Source of the DNA: Nocardioides sp. CER19
GTDB lineage: Bacteria > Actinomycetota > Actinomycetes > Propionibacteriales > Nocardioidaceae
Reading direction: 5' to 3'
NCBI RefSeq assembly: GCF_029846275.1
Contig: NZ_JARVWS010000004.1
Location: 310,001-374,000 of the forward strand
Length of the DNA stretch: 64,000 bases
A program made the translations under genes and the position numbers. Every line of letters begins with the position of its first letter. Position 1 is the first letter of the stretch. Positions 53,157 through 61,252 of this stretch are shown piece after piece. The notes under the pieces were generated by a model, which was not told where the DNA came from, ran no database searches, and worked only from the letters and a program-made list of their open reading frames with translations.

Positions 53157-53185
53157 AGAGTAGCCGCTGGTGGAGGGCCACTCAA
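53157..53185 (-). promoter_or_regulatory. Promoter of the dksA-like gene
   Basis: TTGAGT (53180-53185) and TACTCT (53157-53162) on the minus strand are spaced exactly 17 bp, the best sigma-70-type match in the window. It starts 2 bp after the wag31 terminator. Leader of about 70 nt before the ATG. Confidence 0.6.
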
Positions 53186-53186
53186 A

Positions 53187-53227
53187 CGACCACGCCGACC
53201 GCCCCGAGGGGACGGCCGGCGTGGTCG
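53187..53227 (-). terminator. Terminator of wag31
   Basis: A stem of about 19 bp with one bulge (CGACCACGCCGACCGCCCC pairing with GGGGACGGCCGGCGTGGTCG), 16 nt beyond the wag31 stop. No U tract. Confidence 0.8.
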
Positions 53228-53243
53228 TGGTCAGGACGAGGGC

Positions 53244-53990
53244 TCAGCCCTCTTCCTCACCCAGGATCGAGCGGAGCCGCTTCGGCGCGGCGGGCGTCTC
53301 GTCGGCGCCGCCACCCTCGCCGCCCATCGAGTTCAGCGACTCGAGCTGCTGCGTGAAGTAGTTCTTGAGACGCGACCGGTACTCGCGCTCGAAGGAGTGC
53401 AGCTTCTCCACCTCGGCGGTGAGCTTGTCCTTCTCGCGCTCCAGGTCACCGAAGAGCTGCTGGCGCCGCTCGGCGGTCTCGGAGTCGAGCATCTGGGCGC
53501 GGGTCCGGGCGTCGGACTCCATCCGGTCGGCCTTCGCCTTGGACTCGGCCTCGAGGCGCTCGGCCTTCGTGCGGGCCTCGCCGATGATCTTGTCCGCGTC
53601 GTTCTTGGCGCCGTCGACCAGCTCGTCGGCGTTGCGGGTGGCGATCTCCAGCAGGCGCGCGGCGGCGTTGGACGCCTCCGGGACGGTCTCCACCCGGATA
53701 GTCTCCACACCGCCGGCCACGGCCGGCGCGGCCGCTGCGACCGGGGTCGGAGCGGGAGCCGGTTCGGGCTCGGGCTGCTTGACGGGTTCGGGCGCCGGAG
53801 GCGTGTAGGACTCCCCCGCCCCCTGCGCCGTGGACAGCTTCGACCGGAGGTCGTCGTTCTCCTTGGTGAGGCGCGCCAACTCCGCCTCGACCTCGTCGAG
53901 GAACTGGTCCACCTCGCCCATGTCGTACCCCTCGCGGAGCCGGACGGGAGTGAATCGCTTGTTGCTCACGTCCTCTGGCGTCAGCGGCAT
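53244..53990 (-). CDS. wag31: Cell-growth scaffold protein Wag31 (DivIVA)
   Basis: 248 residues. Polar-growth organiser of actinobacteria. The membrane-binding N-terminal DivIVA domain is MPLTPEDVSNKRFTPVRLRE (residues 1-20) followed by the first coiled coil (~25-50); a Pro/Glu-rich linker (~60-85) and a long C-terminal coiled coil (~100-215) follow. ATG with AGGGTGAGG upstream. The order sepF-yggT-wag31 downstream of ftsZ is conserved. A TAGAGT hexamer 105 bp upstream may be its own -10 box. Confidence 0.96.
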   Translation of the reverse strand: MPLTPEDVSNKRFTPVRLREGYDMGEVDQFLDEVEAELARLTKENDDLRSKLSTAQGAGESYTPPAPEPVKQPEPEPAPAPTPVAAAAPAVAGGVETIRVETVPEASNAAARLLEIATRNADELVDGAKNDADKIIGEARTKAERLEAESKAKADRMESDARTRAQMLDSETAERRQQLFGDLEREKDKLTAEVEKLHSFEREYRSRLKNYFTQQLESLNSMGGEGGGADETPAAPKRLRSILGEEEG

Positions 53991-54094
53991 GACCTCACCC
54001 TTATCGTTGCTCGGTTGTTCGGAAGTCAGTGTGTTGCAAGTTGCAGCAGTGTCGCCCGGGGTTGCTCTGGGTTGTCCTGCGGTTGCTCTGTGGA

Positions 54095-54100
54095 ACTCTA
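54095..54100 (-). promoter_or_regulatory. Possible -10 box of wag31
   Basis: TAGAGT on the minus strand in the 155-bp spacer between yggT and wag31, about 105 bp before the ATG. No good -35. The spacer also holds several AGAGCAACC-like direct repeats on the minus strand of unknown meaning. Confidence 0.35.
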
Positions 54101-54145
54101 GCGCCTACCCCACGGGGTGGTGGCCGTCGCTCGCCCCGTGTCCTC

Positions 54146-54436
54146 CTAGGCCGCCAACGGCGACAGCAGCCTGAGCAGGACGTAGGCCGCGAGCAGCACG
54201 ATCAAGAAGCTCAGGTCCAGCGCGATCGACCCGATCCGCAGCGGCGGGATCACCTTGCGGAGTGCCTTGATGGGCGGGTCCGTGACGCTGTAGACGATCT
54301 CCAGCACGACCAGCAAGACACCTCGAGGCTGCCACGAGCGCGCGAAGACCTGCACCCAGTCGACGACGAAGCGCACCCAGAGGAGGCCGATGAACGCCCA
54401 CAGCAGGACGACGACGACCTGCCAGAAGATCTGCAT
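54146..54436 (-). CDS. yggT: YggT family membrane protein
   Basis: 96 residues with two hydrophobic segments, the YggT signature. The middle loop LVVLEIVYSVTDPPIKALRK and the C-terminal IGSIALDLSFLIVLLAAYVLL are family blocks. It lies between sepF and wag31, its usual place. The role is unknown; in other bacteria YggT affects cation homeostasis or division. Confidence 0.93.
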   Translation of the reverse strand: MQIFWQVVVVLLWAFIGLLWVRFVVDWVQVFARSWQPRGVLLVVLEIVYSVTDPPIKALRKVIPPLRIGSIALDLSFLIVLLAAYVLLRLLSPLAA

Positions 54437-54460
54437 GTTGGAGAACTGTAGAGAACCGGC

Positions 54461-54985
54461 CTAGGACTGGTTGAAGAACCCACCTTCGGCAATGCGACGC
54501 TTGGCCTCGGCGGCGACCGAGACGTTGTGCGGCGAGAGCAGGAACACCTTGTTGGTGACCCGCTCGATGTCGCCGTGCGTCGCGAAGATCAGACCGGCGG
54601 CGAAGTCGACGAGACGCTTGGCGTCCGCGTCCTCCATCTCGGACAGGTTCATGATCACGGGCGTGCCGTCGCGGTAGTGCTCGCCCACGGCACGGGCGTC
54701 GTTGTAGGTCGTCGGCTGGAGCGTCACGATCCGCGACAGCTCCGCCACGTCCGGCACCGCCTGGGGCCGACGCCGCTCGGAGAGGTCGGCGACCGTGGCC
54801 GGCGCCGCCTGCCGGGGCTCCGGGCGGGCCTCGCGGACCTTGGGGGCCCGGCTGGTCACGACCGGCGACTCACGGGTGTAGTCGGAGTCGTCGTAGGCGT
54901 CGTACTCGCCGGTGTAGTCGTCGTACCGGCCGGTGTCCTCGAGCAGGCCGAGGTACTCACCGATCCTGCGCATCGCGCCGCTCAT
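54461..54985 (-). CDS. sepF: Cell division protein SepF
   Basis: 174 residues. Anchors FtsZ to the membrane in actinobacteria, which lack FtsA. N-terminal amphipathic helix MSGAMRRIGEYLGLLE, then an acidic Tyr/Asp-rich linker (YDDYTGEYDAYDDSDYTR), then the globular SepF domain (~85-174) with IVTLQPTTYNDARAVGEHYRDG and VIMNLSEMEDADAKRLVDFA. ATG at 54985 has AAGGAAGG upstream. Spacer of 58 bp to yggS. Confidence 0.95.
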   Translation of the reverse strand: MSGAMRRIGEYLGLLEDTGRYDDYTGEYDAYDDSDYTRESPVVTSRAPKVREARPEPRQAAPATVADLSERRRPQAVPDVAELSRIVTLQPTTYNDARAVGEHYRDGTPVIMNLSEMEDADAKRLVDFAAGLIFATHGDIERVTNKVFLLSPHNVSVAAEAKRRIAEGGFFNQS

Positions 54986-55043
54986 GACACTTGCCTTCCT
55001 TTCGGACTCCGGCCGTCGCCGTCGTCGGGATCCGTCTCGAACA

Positions 55044-55742
55044 TTAAGGGACCACGGGCCTCGAACCGAGGACCGCGGAGCCGACACGCACATGTGTCGC
55101 GCCGAAGGCGACGGCCTGCTCCAGGTCGCCGCTCATCCCCGCCGACAACGTGGTCGCGTCGGGGTGGTCTGTGAGGAAGCCGGCGCGGATCTGCGCCAGC
55201 CTGTCGAACGCGGCGGCCGGGTCCTCCCCCAATGGCGCGACGGCCATCAGGCCGCGCAGGACGAGGCCCTCGGTCTGCGCCGCGGCCTCCGCCAGGGCGG
55301 CCAGGTCGCCGGGCGCCACGCCGGCGCGGTTGCCGTGCTCCGGCGGGTCGAGGCTGACCTGCAGCAGCACGTCCACGGCGCGGTCCCGCTCGTGCGCGCC
55401 GCGGGACAGTGGCGCGAGCAGCTTGGGCCGGTCGACCGACTCGACCACGTCGGCGTACGCCGCCACGGCGGCCGCCTTGTTGCTCTGCAGGCCGCCGATG
55501 AAGTGCCAGCGCAGGCGCAGGTCCGCGCACTCGGCGGCCTTCGCGTCGGCCTCCTGGTGGCGGTTCTCGCCCACGTCGGCCACGCCCAGGTCGGCGAGCA
55601 GGCGCACGTCCGAGGCCGGGAAGAACTTCGTGACGACGACCAGGCCCACGTCGTCGGCGGGGCGCCCGGCGGCGACCGCCGCGGCGGAGATCCGCTCGCG
55701 CACTCGCGCCAGGTTGCCGGCCAGCTCCTCGGCGCGGGTCAT
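55044..55742 (-). CDS. yggS: YggS family PLP homeostasis protein
   Basis: 232 residues. Binds pyridoxal phosphate and controls PLP levels. The PLP Lys is in LVVVTKFFPASDVR, and the phosphate-binding C-terminal motif is LSAGMSGDLEQAVAFGATHVRVGSAVLG (quoted core LSAGMSGDLE). Other family blocks are DVGENRHQEADAK and WHFIGGLQSNKA. ATGA overlap with pgeF, so it belongs to the ftsZ-pgeF-yggS run. Confidence 0.95.
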   Translation of the reverse strand: MTRAEELAGNLARVRERISAAAVAAGRPADDVGLVVVTKFFPASDVRLLADLGVADVGENRHQEADAKAAECADLRLRWHFIGGLQSNKAAAVAAYADVVESVDRPKLLAPLSRGAHERDRAVDVLLQVSLDPPEHGNRAGVAPGDLAALAEAAAQTEGLVLRGLMAVAPLGEDPAAAFDRLAQIRAGFLTDHPDATTLSAGMSGDLEQAVAFGATHVRVGSAVLGSRPVVP

Positions 55743-56434
55743 GCCAACCACACCAGCCCCGCGATGCGGCCCGACACGGCGCCGTCCCGGCGGTAGGAGT
55801 GGAGGCTCTCGTCCTCGAGGGTGCAGCCGCCGACACGTACGGCACTGACGTCGGCGTCGGCCAGCTGGGCGAGGACGCCGGCGCCGAGGTCGAGTGCAGG
55901 GGTACCCCACGTCGTCTCGGCGCGGGTGGCCGGGACGACGGCGGCCACCTCGTCCCTCATCGCCTCTGGCACCTCGTAGCACCCGCCGCACACGTGCGGC
56001 CCGACCCAGGCCCTCAGGTCCGACGCACCGAGCGCACGCATCCGCTCGACCGCCCGGCCGACGATGTCGAGCGCGACGCCCCGGCGACCGGCGTGCACGG
56101 CTCCGACGACACCCGTCGCAGGGTCCGCGAGCAGGACGGGCACGCAGTCGGCCACCCGGACCATCAGCCCGACCCCGGGACGGTCGGTGACGAGAGCGTC
56201 GCCGACCGGCACGTCGTCGGTCGGTCCGGAAGGCGGCTCGGGTGCGTCGAGGACGACGTCGCCGTGGACCTGGTTGAGACGCGCGAACCGGACGCCGGTC
56301 GTCTCGACGACCGCAGCGAGCGCGTCGCCGAAGCCTGGCTTCCTGCCCTGCAGGTCGAGGGTGGCATCGGTGAACGCGACCTCGACCCGGGAGTGTCCCG
56401 GGCCGAGGTCGCAGGTCTCACGAAACGCGAACAC
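55739..56434 (-). CDS. pgeF: Laccase-domain protein PgeF/YfiH
   Basis: 231 residues. Laccase-domain (DUF152) protein with the metal ligands His in ARLNQVHGDVV, Cys in VRVADCVPVLLADP and His in GAVHAGRRGVA. Family members act as purine nucleoside phosphorylases or correct amino sugar insertion in peptidoglycan. Located next to ftsZ as usual. GTG at 56434, 3 nt after ftsZ ends; ATGA overlap with yggS. Confidence 0.93.
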   Translation of the reverse strand: MFAFRETCDLGPGHSRVEVAFTDATLDLQGRKPGFGDALAAVVETTGVRFARLNQVHGDVVLDAPEPPSGPTDDVPVGDALVTDRPGVGLMVRVADCVPVLLADPATGVVGAVHAGRRGVALDIVGRAVERMRALGASDLRAWVGPHVCGGCYEVPEAMRDEVAAVVPATRAETTWGTPALDLGAGVLAQLADADVSAVRVGGCTLEDESLHSYRRDGAVSGRIAGLVWLA

Positions 56435-56437
56435 AGC

Positions 56438-57631
56438 TCACTTCAGGAAGTCGGGTACGTCGAGCTCGTCGTCGCTGAACGTCGCGGGGTCCGGGGCGGG
56501 GGCGGGCGCCGGGGCGGCCGGGCGCGGGGCGGGCGGCGGGGTCGTCGGGCCGGATGCCGGTGCCTCCTGCCGCGAGGCGACGGCGGCCGCGACGGCAGCA
56601 CGGGTCTCCTCCTGCGACTGCGGCGGCTGCGACTGCTGCTGCGCGGGGCGGCGCATGATGTTGCTCTCGTCGCGGCGCTTCGGCATGCCGCCGTCGAAGC
56701 CGGCCGCGATGACCGTCACGCGGACCTCGTCCCCGAGGGCGTCGTCGATGGTGGCACCGAAGATGATGTTGGCCTCGGGGTGGACCGCCTCGGCGACCAG
56801 CGCGGCGGCCTCGTTGATCTCGAAGAGGCCGAGGTCGGAGCCGCCGGCGATGGACAGGAGCACGCCGTGGGCGCCGTCGATGCTCGCCTCCAGCAGCGGG
56901 CTGGAGACGGCGGTCTGCGCCGCCTGCACGGTGCGGTCGTCGCCGCGGGCCGACCCGATGCCCATGATCGCGGAGCCGGCGTTGGACATGACCGACTTCA
57001 CGTCGGCGAAGTCGAGGTTGATCAGGCCGGGCGTGGTGATCAGGTCGGTGATGCCGGCGACACCCTGCAGCAGCACCTGGTCGGCCTGGCGGAAGGCATC
57101 CATGACGCTGACGCTGCGGTCGGAGATCGACAGCAGGCGGTCGTTGGGGATGACGATGAGGGTGTCGACCTCTTCGCGGAGCTGGGCGATGCCGTCCTCG
57201 GCGGACTTGGCGCGCCGCTTGCCCTCGAACGCGAACGGCCGGGTCACGACACCGATGGTCAGCGCGCCGAGGCTGCGGGCCATCTTCGCGACGACGGGGG
57301 CGCCGCCGGTACCGGTGCCGCCGCCCTCACCGGCGGTGACGAAGACCATGTCGGCCCCCTTGAGGACCTCCTCGATCTCCTCGGCGTGGTCCTCGGCGGC
57401 CTGCTTGCCCACGTCGGGGTTGGCGCCGGCCCCGAGGCCCCGGGTCAGCTCCCGCCCGATGTCGAGCTTGACGTCGGCGTCGCTCATCAGCAGCGCCTGG
57501 GCGTCGGTGTTGATCGCGATGAACTCGACCCCCTTGAGGCCGACCTCGATCATCCGGTTGACGGCGTTGACACCGCCTCCACCGATGCCGACGACCTTGA
57601 TGATCGCCAGGTAGTTCTGTGCAGCTCCCAC
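56438..57631 (-). CDS. ftsZ: Cell division protein FtsZ
   Basis: 397 residues. Tubulin-like GTPase forming the Z-ring. GTP site VGIGGGGVNAVNRM at the N-terminus, T-loop GGGTGTGGAPVVAK (~100-115), T7 loop INLDFADVKSVMSNAG. A ~75-residue Gln/Pro/Ala-rich linker precedes the conserved C-terminal peptide DELDVPDFLK, which binds SepF and FtsW. GTG start with a GAGGGG site. It is preceded by a 341-bp spacer with an operator-like palindrome and repeats. Confidence 0.98.
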   Translation of the reverse strand: MGAAQNYLAIIKVVGIGGGGVNAVNRMIEVGLKGVEFIAINTDAQALLMSDADVKLDIGRELTRGLGAGANPDVGKQAAEDHAEEIEEVLKGADMVFVTAGEGGGTGTGGAPVVAKMARSLGALTIGVVTRPFAFEGKRRAKSAEDGIAQLREEVDTLIVIPNDRLLSISDRSVSVMDAFRQADQVLLQGVAGITDLITTPGLINLDFADVKSVMSNAGSAIMGIGSARGDDRTVQAAQTAVSSPLLEASIDGAHGVLLSIAGGSDLGLFEINEAAALVAEAVHPEANIIFGATIDDALGDEVRVTVIAAGFDGGMPKRRDESNIMRRPAQQQSQPPQSQEETRAAVAAAVASRQEAPASGPTTPPPAPRPAAPAPAPAPDPATFSDDELDVPDFLK

Positions 57632-57694
57632 GGTGCTCGCCCCTCGTGTGTCTTGCGCTTGTGTCTCTGTGGTCTGTCCGTGTGGTCAACCCTG

Positions 57695-57711
57695 ACCCTC
57701 AGCCTGAGGGT
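57695..57711. promoter_or_regulatory. Operator-like palindrome at the ftsZ promoter region
   Basis: ACCCTCAG-C-CTGAGGGT, a perfect 8-1-8 palindrome. On the minus strand a TATAAC (57710-57715) overlaps one end and would start transcription inside it, about 72 nt before ftsZ. A TTGACA at 57720-57725 is too close (4 nt) to serve as the -35 for that box. Confidence 0.45.
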
Positions 57712-57811
57712 TATAGTTATGTCAACCTCGTCGTGATGAAGACAGTAGGCAGCCTGATGCCCCGATCGGCGGAGACACGCGGGCGCGTCGGAACCGAATG
57801 AGCAAGGCGCT

Positions 57812-57951
57812 GGTCTCGATACCCTCGCTGGCGCTCGCTACTCGACCAACGAACCACTCGACCAAACGAACGACTCGACCGACGAGAAGCGCTTCGACAC
57901 CGTCGCGCCGGTCGAGTGGCCCGAGCCGCGAGACGAGGGCGTATCGAGACC
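57812..57951. repeat. Compound repeat in the ftsQ-ftsZ spacer
   Basis: Spacer 57632-57972 (341 bp) holds no gene. Its left part has the ftsZ promoter region. The rest is an inverted repeat: GGTCTCGATAC..CCTCG at 57812-57827 and CGAGGGCGTATCGAGACC at 57934-57951, the right arm having 2 extra nt. Between them are three tandem units of 14-17 bp beginning ACTCGACC (57840, 57856, 57873). This resembles dispersed palindromic repeats of Nocardioides-type genomes. Confidence 0.8.
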
Positions 57952-57972
57952 CCGGGTACTCCGACCCCGCCC

Positions 57973-58767
57973 TCACCCAGCGGTCGTCGGCTGACCCGGC
58001 ACGGAGACGTCGTAGGTCTTGGCGTCGTGCTTGAGCAGCGCCTGGAGCACGACCGCCTTCTCGGCGGAGTCGGCCGAGCTCCCCCAGACGACGGTGCGGC
58101 CGTCGGTGAGGGAGAGGGTGATCTGGTCGACGGTCTTGACCGCGACGTGGTCGATGATCTTCGTCAGCCCGGGCGGAAGCGCTGCGACGACCTTGGCGGC
58201 CTCGCGGAGCGCCTTGGCGCTGGTGCCGTAGGGAGTGGTCACCTTCGGGAGGCCGGGCGGCGCCGACTTGTAGTCGAGGAAGACGACGCCGTCCTTGTCG
58301 AGACCACGGAGCCGGCCGCCGAAGTCGATGACGGCGATCGGCGTGCGCTCGGTGACGTCGATGAGCACCTCATCGGGCCACTTGCGCGACACGTCGACGT
58401 GCTCCACGGCGGCGAGCGCGGCGATCCGGGCACGGACGGCGCCCAGGTTGACCGAGACCAGCGGCTTCCCCAGCTCGACGCCGGCGGCCCGGCGTACCTG
58501 GCCGGACCCGAGCGCCGACGTGCCGGTCACCTCGACGGACTGCACCGACAGCATGCTCGAGAACCACACCGCCCAGACCGCGACGCCGAGGACGGCGAGC
58601 ACGACCACCACGGCCAGGACCCGACGCCAGGCGAGCCACCGGCGGCGCCACTGGCGACGCGCGAAGCGGCGGCGGGTACGCCGCGCGGCCTGGTCCTCGG
58701 CCGAGACCTCGGGAAGGCCGCCGGTGGTGCCGGCGGTGTCGTGACGCTCCTGCGGACGGCTACGCAC
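57973..58767 (-). CDS. ftsQ: Cell division protein FtsQ
   Basis: 264 residues. Bitopic divisome protein: basic cytoplasmic N-terminus (RRTRRRFARRQWRRRWLAW), one membrane segment (~45-65), POTRA domain (VQSVEVTGTSALGSGQVRRA) and the FtsQ beta domain (VERTPIAVIDFGGRLRGLD-like TERTPIAVID). GTG at 58767 with GGAG 7 nt upstream overlaps the end of murC by 8 bp. ftsA is absent, as in actinobacteria. Confidence 0.95.
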   Translation of the reverse strand: MRSRPQERHDTAGTTGGLPEVSAEDQAARRTRRRFARRQWRRRWLAWRRVLAVVVVLAVLGVAVWAVWFSSMLSVQSVEVTGTSALGSGQVRRAAGVELGKPLVSVNLGAVRARIAALAAVEHVDVSRKWPDEVLIDVTERTPIAVIDFGGRLRGLDKDGVVFLDYKSAPPGLPKVTTPYGTSAKALREAAKVVAALPPGLTKIIDHVAVKTVDQITLSLTDGRTVVWGSSADSAEKAVVLQALLKHDAKTYDVSVPGQPTTAG

Positions 58768-60169
58768 GCAACAGCTCCAGCACCTTCGGGCCGACCTCGG
58801 TGATGCTGCCCGCACCGAGCGTGAGCACGAGGTCGCCGGGCCGGGCGCGCCTGACCAGCTCGGCCGCGGCGGCGTCGAGGCCCGCGACGGTGGTCACCCG
58901 CTCGGGCGCCAGCGGCACGTGGTCGGCGACGAGTGCTGCGGTGACGTCCGGGTCGGGGTCCTCACGGGCGAGGTAGACGTCGAGCACGACGACCTCGTCG
59001 GCGGCCCCGAGAGCCCGACCCATGTCCGGGCCGAAGATGCGGGTGCGGGAGACCAGGTGCGGCTGGAACGCGACGACGAGCCGCCGCTCCCCCGCCACGG
59101 CTCGCGCGGCCTCGAGGTCGCCGGCGATCTCGGCGGGGTGGTGGGCGTAGGAGTCGTAGACCTCGACGCCGCCCTGCTCCCCCTTGCGCTCCATCCGGCG
59201 CCGGGTGCCGCCGAAGCCCTCGACGCCGCGCTTGAGCGCCTCGAAGTCGTGGCCGATCCGCAGCCCGAGCGTGATCGCGGCGAGCGCGTCGAGCACGTAG
59301 TGACGGCCCGGGATCTGCAGCGTGACCCGGCCGAGCTCACGCCCGCGGTCGACGACGGTGAAGGACGACGTGGTGCCGTCGAGGACGACGTCGACGGCAC
59401 GTACGTCGGCGAGGTCGGTCGTCCCGACGCCCACGAACGTCCGGCCGAGACTGGCGGCGACGGCACGCAGCGCCGCGGCTCCGGGGTCGTCGACGCAGGC
59501 GACCAGGAGTCCGGCCGGGTCGATCCGCTCGACGAACTCGTTGAAGGCCGCGTGGTAGGCCGCCTCGCTCCCCCACGAGTCCAGGTGATCGGCCTCCACG
59601 TTGGTGACGATGGCGGCGAAAGGCCGGTAGACGAGGAACGCGCCGTCGCTCTCGTCCGCCTCGGCGACGAACAGGTCGCCGGCGCCGAGCTCGGCGTTGG
59701 TGCCGGACTGCGCCAGGTCGCCGCCGATGGCGTACGTCGGCTCCGCACCCGCCTCGCGCAGGGCGACGGTCAGGAGGGAGGTCGTGGTGGTCTTGCCGTG
59801 CGTGCCGGCCACGGCGAGGACCTTCCGCCCGGCCATCAGTGCAGCCAGGCCGGCCGATCGCGGCAGCAGCCGCAGCCCGAGCCGCTGCGCCTCCACCACC
59901 TCCGGGTTGTCCTCCCTGACGGCGGTGGAGACGACGAGCGTGTCGGCGCCGTGGACGTGCTCGGCGGCGTGGCCCACGTGGACCGTGGCCCCCATCTCGC
60001 GCAGCCGCTCCAGCGTCGGCGAAGCCACCCCGTCGCTCCCGGAGACGGGGATGCCGCGGGCGATCATGAGGCGTGCGATCGCGGAGAGACCCGCGCCGCC
60101 GATCCCGACGAAGTGGACCCGGCCGAGCTGGTCGGCGGGCAGGATCGCCTCGGGGACCGGGACCCTCAC
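58760..60169 (-). CDS. murC: UDP-N-acetylmuramate-L-alanine ligase
   Basis: 469 residues. Adds the first amino acid to UDP-MurNAc. Motifs are VHFVGIGGAGLSAIAR, ATP-binding VAGTHGKTTTT (~residue 110), the Mg/ligand block EADESDGAF and the HPAEI block in YDSYAHHPAEI. GTG at 60169 overlaps murG as GTGA. murB and ddl are not adjacent, which is normal for the lineage. Confidence 0.97.
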   Translation of the reverse strand: MRVPVPEAILPADQLGRVHFVGIGGAGLSAIARLMIARGIPVSGSDGVASPTLERLREMGATVHVGHAAEHVHGADTLVVSTAVREDNPEVVEAQRLGLRLLPRSAGLAALMAGRKVLAVAGTHGKTTTTSLLTVALREAGAEPTYAIGGDLAQSGTNAELGAGDLFVAEADESDGAFLVYRPFAAIVTNVEADHLDSWGSEAAYHAAFNEFVERIDPAGLLVACVDDPGAAALRAVAASLGRTFVGVGTTDLADVRAVDVVLDGTTSSFTVVDRGRELGRVTLQIPGRHYVLDALAAITLGLRIGHDFEALKRGVEGFGGTRRRMERKGEQGGVEVYDSYAHHPAEIAGDLEAARAVAGERRLVVAFQPHLVSRTRIFGPDMGRALGAADEVVVLDVYLAREDPDPDVTAALVADHVPLAPERVTTVAGLDAAAAELVRRARPGDLVLTLGAGSITEVGPKVLELLRA

Positions 60170-61239
60170 CGCGCCCGCTCCTGGCCCACCTCGAGCACGA
60201 TCCGGGCGAGCTTCTCGTCGGCGTCGCGCGGCACGAGCGCGGAGGCGCGGGCGCCCATGTCGGCGAGCCGCGCGGCGTCCGTGGCGAGCGGGGGCACCGT
60301 CGACGTCAGCCACTCGGTCGTGAAGGCCGTGTCGGCGACGAGCAGCGCTCCCCCGGCGTCCACGACGGGACGGGCGTTGCGCTCCTGCTCGCCGTTGCCG
60401 TGCGGCAGCGGGACGAAGATCGCGGGCACGCCGACGGCGGCCGCCTCGACGACCGAGCTCGCGCCAGCGCGGCAGACCATCAGGTCGGCCACGGCGAGGG
60501 CGTAGTCCATCCGGTCGACGTAGCCGAGCGGGACGTAGCCGGGTGAGGCGGGCGGCAGCTCGTTCTTCGGGCCGACCACGTGCAGCACCTGGACGCCGGC
60601 CGCGACGAGTGCCGGGGCGGCGGCCGTCACCGCGCTGTTGAGGCTGCGCGCACCCTGGGAACCGCCGGTCACGACGAGCGTGGGGCGCTCGTCGAGGCCG
60701 AAGAACGCCCGGGCGTCGGTGCGCAGGGCCGCCCGGTCGAGCGTCGAGATCATCCTCCGGATCGGGAGGCCGACGTACTCGGCGCCCGGCAGCGGGGTGT
60801 CCGGGAAGCTCACGGCGACGCGACGCGCGATGCGGGCGCCGATCTTGTTGCCGAGACCCGGCACGGTGTTCTGCTCGTGCACGACGACCGGCAGCTTGCG
60901 GCGCCGGGCCGCGAGGTAGGCGGGCACGGAGACGTAGCCGCCGTAGCCGACGATGACGTCGGGCCTGACCTTGTCGAGCACCGTGCTGGTCGCCTTGACG
61001 GCCGCGCGCAGGTTCGCGGGGACCCGGAACAGCTCGGGGTTGAGGCTGCGCGGCAGCGGCACCGGCGGGATCAGCTCCAGCGGGTAGCCGGCCTCCGGGA
61101 CGACCCGGGTCTCCAGACCACGGGGCGTGCCGAGGCAGGTGACCTCGACCGTGGGATCGAGCCGACGGAGCGCGTCAGCCGTGGCGAGCAGGGGCGAGGT
61201 GTGGCCGGCGGTTCCGCCGCCCGCGAGGAGAACACGCAT
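60166..61239 (-). CDS. murG: UDP-N-acetylglucosamine-N-acetylmuramyl-(pentapeptide) transferase MurG
   Basis: 357 residues. Converts lipid I to lipid II at the inner membrane face. Gly-rich loops VLLAGGGTAGHTSPLLA (residues 3-19) and VTGGSQGARSLNSAV, and the UDP-GlcNAc site VCRAGASSVVEAAAVGVPAIFVP. ATG at 61239, 13 bp after ftsW; GTGA overlap with murC. Confidence 0.97.
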   Translation of the reverse strand: MRVLLAGGGTAGHTSPLLATADALRRLDPTVEVTCLGTPRGLETRVVPEAGYPLELIPPVPLPRSLNPELFRVPANLRAAVKATSTVLDKVRPDVIVGYGGYVSVPAYLAARRRKLPVVVHEQNTVPGLGNKIGARIARRVAVSFPDTPLPGAEYVGLPIRRMISTLDRAALRTDARAFFGLDERPTLVVTGGSQGARSLNSAVTAAAPALVAAGVQVLHVVGPKNELPPASPGYVPLGYVDRMDYALAVADLMVCRAGASSVVEAAAVGVPAIFVPLPHGNGEQERNARPVVDAGGALLVADTAFTTEWLTSTVPPLATDAARLADMGARASALVPRDADEKLARIVLEVGQERAR

Positions 61240-61252
61240 GGCGGGGTCGAGC

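Noticed and set aside
57710..57725. TTGACA with TATAAC read as one sigma-70 promoter for ftsZ
   Set aside because: The two hexamers are only 4 nt apart, so they cannot be the -35 and -10 of one promoter; TATAAC alone is kept as a -10 candidate.
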